14,550 bases of DNA from positions 49,494 to 64,043 of the forward strand of contig NZ_LR130817.1 in the NCBI RefSeq assembly GCF_900626145.1, read 5' to 3'. Position numbers and translations under genes: made by a program. This DNA comes from Intestinimonas timonensis (lineage in GTDB: Bacteria; Bacillota; Clostridia; Oscillospirales; Oscillospiraceae). The notes under the pieces are model-generated. The model had not been told where the DNA came from, searched no databases, and saw only the letters and a program-made list of their open reading frames with translations. Shown piece after piece: positions 1-6,995 of this stretch (the stretch's first letter is position 1; the number at the start of each line of letters is the position of its first letter).

Positions 1-201
1 AGGCCGCTGCATCGCACTCGCTTCGCTCGCACGTTTGCGGCCTGAGCAGTGTTTTTTCCGAGGCACATGTCCCCGGAAAAAACAGACTGTACTTGATTCC
101 GTCGTCTGCGGACGACGGAACTCTGCGAGGCTCTTGCACAAAATCTGACGTATATGCCCTTTTTCGACAACCTGGACCTTCCCCCTCAGGGGGAAGGCTT
201 T
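1..201. repeat. Gene-free stretch with a cluster of hairpins
   Basis: No credible gene is visible here. Four inverted repeats lie close together: AGGCCGC/GCGGCCT (1-7 with 37-43), GTTTTTTCCG/CGGAAAAAAC (51-60 with 74-83), TTCCGTCGTC/GACGACGGAA with a TGCG loop (97-120), and CCTTCCCCC/GGGGGAAGG with a TCA loop (177-197). The last is followed on the plus strand by CTTTT. This density suggests an intergenic repeat element or stacked terminators, but only a genome-wide search could show whether it is repeated. Confidence 0.45.
177..201. terminator. Hairpin beyond the small minus-strand gene
   Basis: A perfect 9-bp GC-rich stem with a 3-nt loop lies directly after the stop codon (202) of the leftward gene. 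The T-rich tail (CTTTT) is on the plus-strand side, and there is no T-run on the minus strand. Termination of the leftward gene is therefore possible but not canonical. Confidence 0.35.
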
Positions 202-474
202 TCATTTCTCCGGCAGCAGGTCCAGCCGGCCCATGGAGATGCCCAGCTGAAGGCCCATGAGAAAGGCCCGCTCCGTCTCAAAGCCGGCCAGGGCGTTTTC
301 CGCGTCCGCTGCGGCCAGCAGGGCGTGTCCCATCTCCCCCTGGTAGCGCTGCCGCAGCTGGGCCCAGAGGGCCTCCCCCTCCGCTTGACACTGGCGGTAG
401 TCGGCGTCGCAGGTCAGCTCCTCCCGCATGCACCCCAGGGCGGCATCGGTCAAAAAACGGAGGGCATTGTCCAT
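202..474 (-). CDS. Small acidic hypothetical protein, DUF6809-like (90 aa)
   Basis: I do not recognise a function. The ATG at 474 is chosen because GAGGT lies 7 nt upstream and a promoter sits just before it (493-521). A longer reading from 582 would run through that promoter and add an implausible hydrophobic leader. The protein is soluble, helical and acidic. Its C-terminal segment (E-R-A-F-L-M-G-L-Q-L-G) recalls the Y/F-G-F-R-L-G end of small DUF6809 proteins, which are common in Clostridia and often sit beside XRE regulators; this assignment is from memory. It diverges from the XRE gene at 599 and shares its operator region, so the two are probably co-regulated. Confidence 0.6.
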   Translation of the reverse strand: MDNALRFLTDAALGCMREELTCDADYRQCQAEGEALWAQLRQRYQGEMGHALLAAADAENALAGFETERAFLMGLQLGISMGRLDLLPEK

Positions 475-492
475 ATTGATTACCTCGACAAG

Positions 493-521
493 AATATAGC
501 ACATTGCAATAACCAGGTCAA
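493..521 (-). promoter_or_regulatory. Leftward promoter of the 90-aa gene
   Basis: On the minus strand, TTGACC (516-521) and TATATT (493-498) are separated by exactly 17 bp, 18 nt upstream of the start codon. An ATTGCAATAA copy (503-512) lies inside the spacer, where a bound protein would block RNA polymerase. Confidence 0.65.
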
Positions 522-548
522 TCACTATTATTGCAATAAGCAATAATT
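503..548. promoter_or_regulatory. Putative operators with ATTGCAATAA motif
   Basis: TTATTGCAATAA at 528-539 is a perfect 12-bp palindrome. ATTGCAATAA recurs at 503-512, and GCAATAAT follows at 540-547. The copies lie between the divergent promoters, one inside the leftward promoter spacer and one just upstream of the rightward -35 box. Binding by the XRE protein encoded at 599 is inferred from position only. Confidence 0.5.
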
Positions 549-575
549 TACACATATTGCACAGAGCTATATAAT
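547..575 (+). promoter_or_regulatory. Rightward promoter of the XRE-gtrB-gtrA operon
   Basis: TTTACA (547-552) and a perfect TATAAT (570-575) are separated by 17 bp and lie 23 nt upstream of the XRE start codon, with the ribosome site GAGGGAGGTG in between. Confidence 0.7.
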
Positions 576-598
576 GAATCACACGAGGGAGGTGCCCT

Positions 599-799
599 AT
601 GGATTATCGGGATCTCATCCGCAAAAAACGGGAGGAAAAAGGATTAAGCCAAAATCAGCTTTCAAAGCTGCTGGGGATCTCTCAGCCGTATATGAACCAG
701 ATCGAGACTGGAGCGAGAAACCCCACCCTTCCACTGATGATGAAGATATGTGAAGTATTGGAGATTTCTATGTTTGAGGTACCAAAAGAAAATGAATAA
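599..799 (+). CDS. XRE-family HTH transcriptional regulator (66 aa)
   Basis: This is a compact single-domain Cro/C1-type regulator. An HTH occupies about residues 5-60, with the typical L-S-Q-N-Q-L-S-K-L-L-G-I-S-Q recognition region, I-E-T-G, and a final L-E-I-S-M-F-E-V. There is no sensor or multimerisation domain. The ribosome site GGGAGGTG sits 5 nt before the ATG. Its end overlaps the start of the glycosyltransferase gene by 8 nt (ATGAATAA), so the genes are very probably co-transcribed and translationally coupled. It probably binds the palindromes at 503-548 and controls both its own operon and the divergent 90-aa gene; that is inference from layout. Confidence 0.9.
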   Translation: MDYRDLIRKKREEKGLSQNQLSKLLGISQPYMNQIETGARNPTLPLMMKICEVLEISMFEVPKENE

Positions 800-1757
800 T
801 ACATTATATATCGTCGTCCCCTGTTATAACGAGGAGGCCGTGCTGCCGGAGACCGCCAGGCGACTGGGGGAGAAGCTGACGAGCCTGACGGCGGCGGGGA
901 AGATTTCGGACAAGAGCCGGGTCCTCTTTGTGAACGACGGCTCCAAGGACGGCACCTGGTCCATCATCAGCGGCCTGCACCAAAGTGATTCACGGTTCTC
1001 CGGTGTGGACCTGAGCCGGAACCAGGGCCATCAGAACGCCCTGCTGGCGGGGCTTATGACGGGCAAGGACCGGGCGGATATGGTCATCTCCATGGACGCC
1101 GATCTTCAGGACGACATCGACGCCGTGGACGCCATGGTAGACAAGTACCACGAGGGGTGCGACATCGTCTATGGGGTGCGCTCCGCCCGGGAGAAGGATA
1201 CCTTCTTCAAGCGTGTCACCGCCGAGGGCTTTTACCGCTTTATGAGCTTTCTGGGGGCGGAGACCGTGTTCAACCACGCCGACTACCGCCTCATGTCCCG
1301 CCGTGCCCTGGAGGGCCTGGCCCAGTTCAAGGAGGTCAACCTCTTCCTGAGGGGCATTGTGCCCATGATCGGCTACACCACCGGCTATGTCTCCTACGAG
1401 CGTGGGGAGCGCTTCGCCGGAGAGAGCAAGTACCCCCTCAAAAAGATGCTCTCCTTCGCCCTGGAGGGCATCACCAGCCTCTCCACCAAGCCCATCCGGT
1501 ACATCACCCTGCTGGGCTTCCTGGTCTTTCTGGTGAGCATCGCCATGCTCATCTACTCCATCGTCCGCTGGGCCATGGGGGAGACCATTCTGGGCTGGGC
1601 CAGCCTCATCTGCTCGGTGTGGGCCATCGGCGGGCTGATCCTGCTGTCCCTGGGGGTTATCGGGGAGTATATCGGCAAAATCTACCTGGAGACCAAGGCC
1701 CGGCCCCGGTTCCTGATCCGGGAGGTATTGGAGGAGCGGGATGAAGAAGCTCTTTGA
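792..1757 (+). CDS. GtrB-like polyprenyl-phosphate glycosyltransferase (GT2, 321 aa)
   Basis: This is a membrane-anchored family 2 glycosyltransferase of the DPM1/GtrB/YkcC type. Such enzymes move a sugar from a nucleotide sugar to undecaprenyl phosphate on the inner membrane face. Visible motifs are V-V-P-C-Y-N-E-E (8-15), F-V-N-D-G-S-K-D-G-T (46-55), S-R-N-Q-G-H (75-80), the metal-binding D-A-D (102-104), A-D-Y-R-L-M (163-168) and E-R-F-A-G-E-S-K-Y-P-L (206-216). Two C-terminal membrane helices lie at about 236-260 and 270-295. The ATG at 792 is chosen over a reading from 750 because it begins just before the conserved V-V-P-C-Y-N-E-E and has GAGGT upstream. The gene overlaps its GtrA-like partner by 17 nt. 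The sugar cannot be told from sequence. Confidence 0.93.
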   Translation: MNNTLYIVVPCYNEEAVLPETARRLGEKLTSLTAAGKISDKSRVLFVNDGSKDGTWSIISGLHQSDSRFSGVDLSRNQGHQNALLAGLMTGKDRADMVISMDADLQDDIDAVDAMVDKYHEGCDIVYGVRSAREKDTFFKRVTAEGFYRFMSFLGAETVFNHADYRLMSRRALEGLAQFKEVNLFLRGIVPMIGYTTGYVSYERGERFAGESKYPLKKMLSFALEGITSLSTKPIRYITLLGFLVFLVSIAMLIYSIVRWAMGETILGWASLICSVWAIGGLILLSLGVIGEYIGKIYLETKARPRFLIREVLEERDEEAL

Positions 1758-2154
1758 TGTGAGCATGCTCAAATTTCTCCTGGTGGGGGTGGGGAACACC
1801 CTCCTCTCCACGGTACTCATGTTCGCCCTGGAGGGCCTGGGCTACTGGCCCTCCACCGCCATCGCCTATGTGGCCGGGGCGGTGATGAGCTTTTTCCTCA
1901 ACCGGCGCTTCACCTTCCACAGCGACGAGGTAATGTGGAAGGCGGCGGTGAAATTTGCTATCAACGTGGCGGTGTGCTATGTGGTGGGCTACGGCCTGGC
2001 CCGGCTGGTGATGGGGGTGCTCGCCCCTCTCAACCCCCTCCCCGCAATCTGGTGGGAGCGGCTCTCCAAGCTGGTGGGCATGGGCCTCTACACCGTCTTC
2101 AACTATTTCGGACAGCGCTTTTTTGCCTTCCGCCGGAGAGGTAGTACCACTTGA
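1741..2154 (+). CDS. GtrA-like membrane protein (137 aa)
   Basis: This is a GtrA/DPMS-family integral membrane protein. Four helices are visible at about residues 10-30, 38-56, 68-92 and 105-125. Family hallmarks are F-L-L-V-G-V-G-N-T (12-20), S-F-F-L-N-R-R-F-T-F (50-59) and N-Y-F-G-Q-R-F-F-A-F (121-130). GtrA proteins are thought to flip polyprenyl-phosphate-linked sugars made by a GtrB-type enzyme to the outer face. The start overlaps the end of the GT2 gene, with GGAGGAG 4 nt upstream, so the two are coupled. The third partner of phage gtrABC cassettes, the specific GtrC transferase, is absent nearby. The function therefore probably concerns teichoic acid, wall or glycoprotein decoration with the last enzyme encoded elsewhere. 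Confidence 0.9.
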   Translation: MKKLFDVSMLKFLLVGVGNTLLSTVLMFALEGLGYWPSTAIAYVAGAVMSFFLNRRFTFHSDEVMWKAAVKFAINVAVCYVVGYGLARLVMGVLAPLNPLPAIWWERLSKLVGMGLYTVFNYFGQRFFAFRRRGSTT

Positions 2155-2179
2155 CTTTCCTGGAGTAAAGTGCTACCAT
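2151..2179 (+). promoter_or_regulatory. Putative promoter of the larA-like gene
   Basis: TTGACT (2151-2156) and TACCAT (2174-2179) are spaced by 17 bp. The -35 box overlaps the gtrA-like stop codon, and the gene begins 58 nt after the -10. There is no terminator between the two genes, so read-through is also possible. Confidence 0.45.
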
Positions 2180-2236
2180 CATAAATCGATACCGGCGTCC
2201 TTTGACGCAAACCCCAGAAACAGAAGGCGAAAAACA

Positions 2237-3535
2237 ATGGAAACCATGAAATACAGCGACACCGCATTCCCAGTGCATCTGGACCCCGGCCAGATTGTGG
2301 CGGAGCTCCATGCCAACGCGGTGGATCTTCCCAAGCGGACGGTGCGTGAGCACATCGAGTACGCCCTGGACCACCCCATCGGTTCCGGCCCCATTGAGGA
2401 GGCCGTGCAGGCCGGGGACAAGGTGTGCATCATCATCTCCGACGTGACTCGGCGCTGGCAGCAGCCCAGCACCTACCTGCCCATCCTGGTGGAGCGGCTC
2501 AACCGGGCCGGCATCCCCGACAAGGACATCCTCATCCTCTGCGCCACCGGCACCCACCGGCGGCAGACCGAGGAGGAGCATATCTCCCTGGTGGGGGAGT
2601 ACCTCTACCGCCGCATCCGGTTCATCGACCACCAGTGTGACGACAAAGAGCACCTCACCTATATGGGCACCACCAGCCGGGGCACGCCGGTGTGGCTGGA
2701 CAGCTATGCTATGGCCTGCGACAAGCTCATCCTCACCGGCGGCGTGGTCTATCACTTCCTGGCCGGCTTCGGCGGCGGCCGGAAGTCCATCGTCCCCGGC
2801 ATCGCCGGCCGTGAGACCATCAATACCAACCACAACAACGCCCTCAATCCCGGCCTGGGCAGCGGCTCCAACCCCCGGGTGTGCAACGGCAACATGGGGG
2901 AGGACAACCCCTTCCACGCCGATCTCATGGAGTGCGCCGCCTTTGCCAAGCCCGCCTACCTGCTCAATGTCATCGTGGATGACGATTATCAGATCGTGGG
3001 CGCCTTTGCCGGCGACTGGCGGGAGGCCCACAGGGCGGCGGCCAAGGTGGTGGAACAGATGGACGGCGTGCCCATCCCCCACCGCACCCCCCTGGTCATC
3101 GCCAGTGCGGGGGGCTATCCCAAGGACATCAACCTCTACCAGTCCTCAAAGACCCTGACCAACGCCATGTCCGCCACTGCCCCCGGCGGCACCATCATCC
3201 TGCTTTCCCAGTGCCGGGAGGGCTTCGGCGACGCCGACTGCGAGGCTCAGATCTGCGAGTACGACACCATGGATGAGCGGGAAAAGGCCCTCCGGGCCGA
3301 CTTCTCCATCGGTGGCTTTATCGGTTTCCTCTTCGCTGAAATGGCGAAGAACTACAACCTGATCTTGGTCACCGAGCTGGACGTCCAGCGCTTTGGACGA
3401 ACCAAGATCCAGGTGGCCCGGACTCTGGATGAAGCTTTGAAACTGGCCGCCCGATGCAACGGCGGCAGTCTGGCAGGGGTGGAGACCATCCTCATGCCTC
3501 ACGGCGGCAGCACCGTCCCCCTGCCCCAGGCATGA
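2237..3535 (+). CDS. larA: LarA-family nickel-dependent 2-hydroxyacid racemase/epimerase (432 aa)
   Basis: This belongs to the lactate racemase catalytic family (DUF2088 plus C-terminal domain), which uses a nickel-pincer nucleotide covalently bound to lysine. The residues fit LarA closely: S-D-V-T-R (68-72), A-T-G-T-H-R (103-108), H173 in Y-H-F-L-A-G-F, K183 in G-G-G-R-K-S-I-V-P-G, and H199 in N-T-N-H-N. These align one position below H108, H174, K184 and H200 of the Lactobacillus plantarum enzyme as I recall it. ATG 2237 has GAAGG 9 nt upstream; an in-frame opening from 2123 would lie inside the gtrA-like gene. Many LarA homologues act on substrates other than lactate, so the substrate is open. 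The cofactor genes larB, larC and larE are not here. Confidence 0.92.
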   Translation: METMKYSDTAFPVHLDPGQIVAELHANAVDLPKRTVREHIEYALDHPIGSGPIEEAVQAGDKVCIIISDVTRRWQQPSTYLPILVERLNRAGIPDKDILILCATGTHRRQTEEEHISLVGEYLYRRIRFIDHQCDDKEHLTYMGTTSRGTPVWLDSYAMACDKLILTGGVVYHFLAGFGGGRKSIVPGIAGRETINTNHNNALNPGLGSGSNPRVCNGNMGEDNPFHADLMECAAFAKPAYLLNVIVDDDYQIVGAFAGDWREAHRAAAKVVEQMDGVPIPHRTPLVIASAGGYPKDINLYQSSKTLTNAMSATAPGGTIILLSQCREGFGDADCEAQICEYDTMDEREKALRADFSIGGFIGFLFAEMAKNYNLILVTELDVQRFGRTKIQVARTLDEALKLAARCNGGSLAGVETILMPHGGSTVPLPQA

Positions 3536-3549
3536 TGAGTTGAACACAG

Positions 3550-3582
3550 AAAAAATGGCCGCGATCCGCGGCCATTTTTTTC
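3550..3582 (+). terminator. Strong intrinsic terminator after the larA-like gene
   Basis: GGCCGCG-ATC-CGCGGCC (3557-3573) is extended by A-run/T-run pairing and ends in seven T residues. It lies 14 nt after the stop codon and is A/T-flanked on both sides, so it may act in both directions. Confidence 0.93.
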
Positions 3583-3642
3583 TGCCCTGCGCACGAAAAT
3601 ACCCCTGCTCCGTCGTTATATCAGTAGAAAGGAGGGGGAGCG

Positions 3643-4122
3643 GTGGAACAACTGACCGTGGACCGGGCCCTGGCGGCCTGGGCGGTGGAGCAGTACGGCT
3701 CCATGGTGCTGCGGCTGGCCTTCCAGCGGCTCAAAAGCCAGGCCGACGCCGAGGATGTGGGCCAGGAGGTTTTTCTCGCCCTGCTGAGGGAGCGCACCTT
3801 TCAGGATGAGGACCATCTGAAGCGGTGGCTGGTCCGGGTGACCCTCCACAGGTGTGAGGACCTGCGCCGGTCCGCCTGGCGGCGGCGGTGTGTGCTGCCC
3901 TACTGGTCACTGCTGTGGCGGTCTCACCTGGCCTGCGTGAGGCCCTGCTGGTCACTCTGGGAAATTTCGCGCCCTATGCCCAAGAGGTGGATGGGGTATC
4001 CGCCACCGACCAGGGCATCGAGATCCGGGCAATCTCCGCCCTCTCGGACGGTAATACTGCCCGGGTGTATCTGGAGGTCCGGGACCGGACCGGGGACCGG
4101 CTGGGAGAGGATACGGAGCTGA
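3643..4122 (+). pseudogene. ECF sigma factor remnant: region 2 only, region 4 lost
   Basis: The first 82 residues look like an ECF sigma-70 factor. Region 2 includes A-V-E-Q-Y-G-S-M-V-L-R-L-A, A-E-D-V-G-Q-E-V-F (36-44) and H-L-K-R-W-L-V-R-V-T-L-H-R-C-E-D-L-R-R-S-A-W-R-R-R (58-82). After W-R-R-R (about 3888) the reading frame runs on to 4122 as Trp/Arg/Pro-rich nonsense, while the same DNA in another frame encodes the DUF4179-like protein at 3888. Region 4, needed for -35 recognition, is missing; ECF factors are usually about 160-190 aa. The start is GTG with a strong AAAGGAGG upstream. I read this as a deletion that removed the end of the sigma gene and the beginning of its anti-sigma partner. 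Confidence 0.72.
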
Positions 4123-5120
4123 CGGTGGCCATGGCCCAGCGGCCGGAGGCAGACTATGAGACCTGGAGCTGGACCGGCGCCAAGGCGGTCAGCTACGACG
4201 CCGAGACCAAGACCGCCCTGGTGCGCTTTGATTTCAACGCCGACGGAGTGGCTGCTGTGGGCGGCACCTTGGAGCTCACCATTGACGGCGTATACGGCGG
4301 GATGTGGCATGAGTCGGGCCGGTTCGATGAAAGCCTCCTCACCGAGGCCACCCTGGAGACCATGACCCTGGACACCGGGGAGACGGTGCTGATGCCGGAG
4401 CAGACCCCGGCGGAGCTGGAGGGGACGGCGCTGGCGGAGCTGTCCTCCATCGGTTTCGGAACGGACGGCAGGCTCCATATCCAGCTCCGATGCGACGGAA
4501 AGGGCATTCATGTCCCAAGCTCCACCTTCTCTGTGGTGGTGAACAGCCGGAGCGCGGGAGAGACGGTGGAGAGCCGTGAGCGCTATTTCCGGTATACGCA
4601 GGACTGGACGGAGGTCCGCTTCCAACAGGATGGAGTATGGTACATGGACCGTTGCTATCAGATCACCCAGGAGGACCTTCCTGATCTCCTTGTGGGGCAG
4701 GTGTCTATTCTGGCGGCAGACAGCCCGGCAGTGGAGGGAAACTGGGCACTCACCGTCCCCCTGGAGGATGTGCCCCACCGGCGCATCCAGCTGGAGGAGA
4801 CCGTTGGCGATATCACCATCCGGGCCCTGGACATCACGGCCTTGGGTCTGTCTGCGGAATGTGTGTCCGCAGACGGGATGAGTCTCCAATATTCTCCCGC
4901 TCTCTACCTGGCGGACGGCACCATATGCAAGGAGCTCATACCGGGCGGCACCTTCTACCTGGGATCTGGAGATGGTTCGGAGGACTATACGTATAGTCGG
5001 TGGGATCTGCAGGACCCCATCGATCCGGAGCAGGTGGTGGGGGTGTCCTTCGGCCTGTGGTACATCCCCATTGAGGGAGAAACCGCCGGGCCGGGCTGCT
5101 GGTTGGAGACCCTTCCATAA
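3888..5120 (+). CDS. DUF4179-like anti-sigma/surface protein, N-terminally truncated (about 410 aa)
   Basis: The product resembles DUF4179 proteins, which commonly follow ECF sigma genes in Clostridia and carry a short cytoplasmic N-terminus, one membrane helix and a large extracellular beta-rich region. Here the open frame begins in the helix (A-A-L-L-V-T-A-V-A-V, about residues 3-12), followed by S-P-G-L-R-E-A-L-L-V-T-L-G-N-F-A-P-Y-A and then the beta-rich part. The frame is closed by a TGA at 3855, and the GTG at 3888 has no ribosome site. The cytoplasmic sigma-binding segment is therefore gone. Residual expression could come only from translation through the sigma remnant. Most likely non-functional in signalling, although the long intact frame downstream suggests recent damage. 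Confidence 0.65.
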   Translation: MCAALLVTAVAVSPGLREALLVTLGNFAPYAQEVDGVSATDQGIEIRAISALSDGNTARVYLEVRDRTGDRLGEDTELTVAMAQRPEADYETWSWTGAKAVSYDAETKTALVRFDFNADGVAAVGGTLELTIDGVYGGMWHESGRFDESLLTEATLETMTLDTGETVLMPEQTPAELEGTALAELSSIGFGTDGRLHIQLRCDGKGIHVPSSTFSVVVNSRSAGETVESRERYFRYTQDWTEVRFQQDGVWYMDRCYQITQEDLPDLLVGQVSILAADSPAVEGNWALTVPLEDVPHRRIQLEETVGDITIRALDITALGLSAECVSADGMSLQYSPALYLADGTICKELIPGGTFYLGSGDGSEDYTYSRWDLQDPIDPEQVVGVSFGLWYIPIEGETAGPGCWLETLP

Positions 5121-5125
5121 TGACG

Positions 5126-5159
5126 CCCCCCGGCCTCATGGCCGGGGGGTTCCTATTTT
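5126..5159 (+). terminator. Intrinsic terminator after the DUF4179-like gene
   Basis: A perfect 10-bp stem, CCCCCCGGCC-TCAT-GGCCGGGGGG (5126-5149), is followed by TTCCTATTTTT. It lies 5 nt after the stop codon and separates this gene from the ABC-F gene. Confidence 0.9.
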
Positions 5160-5178
5160 TGGGGAAATCGTGTATACT
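5150..5178 (+). promoter_or_regulatory. Possible promoter of the ABC-F gene
   Basis: TATACT (5173-5178) is a good -10 box. A poor -35 (TTCCTA, 5150-5155) lies 17 bp upstream in the terminator tail. A gene directly behind a terminator needs its own promoter, and this is the best candidate in the 61 bp available. Confidence 0.4.
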
Positions 5179-5210
5179 GGAGGGCAGATCCACAAAAGTG
5201 AGGGAACCAT

Positions 5211-6995
5211 ATGCTGCTTTCGGCGGAACACATTACAAAGACCTACGGGACACGGTCCGTGCTGGATGACGTGTCCCTCTATCTGGAGCCCGGCGAGAAG
5301 CTGGGGGTCATCGGCGTCAACGGCACGGGGAAGAGCACCCTGCTGCGCATCCTGGCGGGAGCCGAGGAGCCCGACGGCGGTTCGGTGAGCCGGGACCCCA
5401 ACGTGCGCCTGGACTACCTGCCCCAGCTCCCCAACTTCGACCCGGCCAACACCGTGCTGGAGCAGGTCTTTGCCGGGCTCTCGGATGAGGCACGGGCGGT
5501 GGCCGAGTACGAGGCCAAGACCATCCTTACCCGGCTGGGGGTGCCCATGTTCGACCAGCCGGTGGGGCAGCTCTCCGGCGGCCAGCGCAAGCGGGTGGCC
5601 CTGTGCGCCGCCCTGGTCAGCGGCTGCGACGTCCTCATCCTGGACGAGCCCACCAACCATCTGGACAGCGGCATGGTTGCCTGGCTGGAAGACTATCTGC
5701 GCTCCTTCAAGGGAGCCCTGGTCATGGTCACCCACGACCGCTACTTCCTGGAGCGGGTCACCCAGCGCCTGGTGGAGGTGGAGCGGGGCAAGCTCTATTT
5801 CTACGAGGGCAACTATGACAAGTACCTGGAGCGGAAGGCCCAGCGGGAGGAGATGGCCCAGGCCAGCGAGCGCAAGCGGCAGTCCATCCTCCGCCGGGAG
5901 CTCCAGTGGGTGATGCAGGGCCCCACCGCCCGGGGCACCAAGAGCCGGGAGCGGCTGGAACGGTACGAGGCCCTGAAGGAGCAGAAGGGCCTGGAGGAGA
6001 AGGCCTCCATGGAGATCACCGCCCTCTCCTCCCGGCTGGGCAAGAAGACCATCTCCCTCCAGCACGTGTCCAAGGCCTTTGGGGAGCGGACCGTCCTCCG
6101 CGACTTCAGTCTGGAGCTGCTGCGGGACGACCGCATCGGCGTGGTGGGCACCAACGGCAGCGGCAAGTCCACCCTCCTCAACCTCATCGCCGGGCGGCTT
6201 ACTCCCGACAGCGGCACCATCGAGGTGGGAGAGACGGTGCGGATCGGCTACTTCTGTCAGGAGACCCCCATCCTGGACCCGGAGCAGCGGGTCATCGACT
6301 ATGTGAAAGACATCGGGGACAGCATCCAGACCCGGGAGGGGAAGGTCACCGCCTCCCAGCTCCTGGAGCAGTTCCTCTTCCCCAAGGATGAGCAGTGGGC
6401 ACCCATCGGCCGGCTCTCTGGCGGAGAGAAGCGGCGGCTCTTCCTCCTCGCCGTCCTGGCCGCCGCCCCCAACGTGCTGCTGCTGGACGAGCCAACCAAC
6501 GATCTGGATATCCAGACCCTCACCATTCTGGAGGACTATCTGGAAAACTTCCCCGGCGCCGTCATTGCCGTCTCCCACGACCGCTACTTCCTGGACAAGA
6601 CGGCAAACCGTCTGCTGGAGGTTGGGCCTGAGGGCGTGGTCACCGAGTATGTGGGCAACTACACCGACTACCTGGCCGCCCGCCAGGAGAGGGACAAAGA
6701 AAAGGAAAAGGCCCGGAAGACCGCTCCCGAGAAAAAGGAGGAGCGGCCCACGGGCCAGAAGAAGCTGCGCTTCAGCTACAAGGAACAGCGGGAGTTCGAG
6801 ACCATCGACGACGACATCGCCGCCCTGGAGGGGGAGATCGCCGCCGTCAAGGCCGAGGCGGAGGCCAAGGCCAGCGACTACGTGGCCCTCCAGGAGCTCC
6901 AGGCCAAGCAGGAGGCCCTGGAGACCGCCCTGGAGGAGAAGATGGACCGCTGGGTCTACCTCAACGACCTGGCCGAGCGCATCGCCAACCAGTAG
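5211..6995 (+). CDS. Uup-like ABC-F family ATPase (594 aa)
   Basis: This is a soluble ABC-F protein with two ATP-binding cassettes and no membrane domain. Domain 1 has Walker A G-V-N-G-T-G-K-S-T (35-43), signature L-S-G-G-Q (121-125), Walker B L-I-L-D-E-P-T-N-H-L-D (142-152) and H-loop T-H-D-R (174-177). The inter-domain linker spans about 195-265. Domain 2 has G-T-N-G-S-G-K-S-T (313-321), L-S-G-G-E (402-406), L-L-L-D-E-P-T-N-D-L-D (423-433) and S-H-D-R (455-458). A charged segment leads to a C-terminal coiled coil (about 525-590), as in Uup, which binds DNA and acts in ribosome-related processes. Antibiotic resistance ABC-Fs are less likely given the Uup-type C-terminus. GTGAGGGA precedes the ATG. 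The stop touches the stop of the opposing hydrolase gene. Confidence 0.93.
   Translation: MLLSAEHITKTYGTRSVLDDVSLYLEPGEKLGVIGVNGTGKSTLLRILAGAEEPDGGSVSRDPNVRLDYLPQLPNFDPANTVLEQVFAGLSDEARAVAEYEAKTILTRLGVPMFDQPVGQLSGGQRKRVALCAALVSGCDVLILDEPTNHLDSGMVAWLEDYLRSFKGALVMVTHDRYFLERVTQRLVEVERGKLYFYEGNYDKYLERKAQREEMAQASERKRQSILRRELQWVMQGPTARGTKSRERLERYEALKEQKGLEEKASMEITALSSRLGKKTISLQHVSKAFGERTVLRDFSLELLRDDRIGVVGTNGSGKSTLLNLIAGRLTPDSGTIEVGETVRIGYFCQETPILDPEQRVIDYVKDIGDSIQTREGKVTASQLLEQFLFPKDEQWAPIGRLSGGEKRRLFLLAVLAAAPNVLLLDEPTNDLDIQTLTILEDYLENFPGAVIAVSHDRYFLDKTANRLLEVGPEGVVTEYVGNYTDYLAARQERDKEKEKARKTAPEKKEERPTGQKKLRFSYKEQREFETIDDDIAALEGEIAAVKAEAEAKASDYVALQELQAKQEALETALEEKMDRWVYLNDLAERIANQ

Noticed and set aside
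2123..2236. Longer start for the larA-like gene
   Set aside because: The extension lies within the gtrA-like gene and the promoter, and adds residues unlike the family. The start at 2237 matches the family length and numbering.
3870..3900. Programmed frameshift joining the sigma remnant to the DUF4179 frame
   Set aside because: No slippery heptamer or stimulatory hairpin is evident, and the fused product would lack sigma region 4. A deletion is simpler.
4850..4874. GTCTGCGGA/TCCGCAGAC inverted repeat inside the DUF4179 gene
   Set aside because: It lies in mid-gene with no T-run, no repeat elsewhere and no nearby start or stop. Probably chance in GC-rich coding DNA.
4983..4998. Perfect palindrome GACTATACGTATAGTC
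   Set aside because: It is a single copy within codons of the DUF4179 gene, far from any promoter. It could be a protein site but nothing supports this.
5136..6578. Minus-strand frame of 480 codons opposite the ABC-F gene
   Set aside because: It is antisense to a gene with both sets of ATPase motifs. The translation is low-complexity Leu/Gly/Val/His-rich, typical of a shadow frame.
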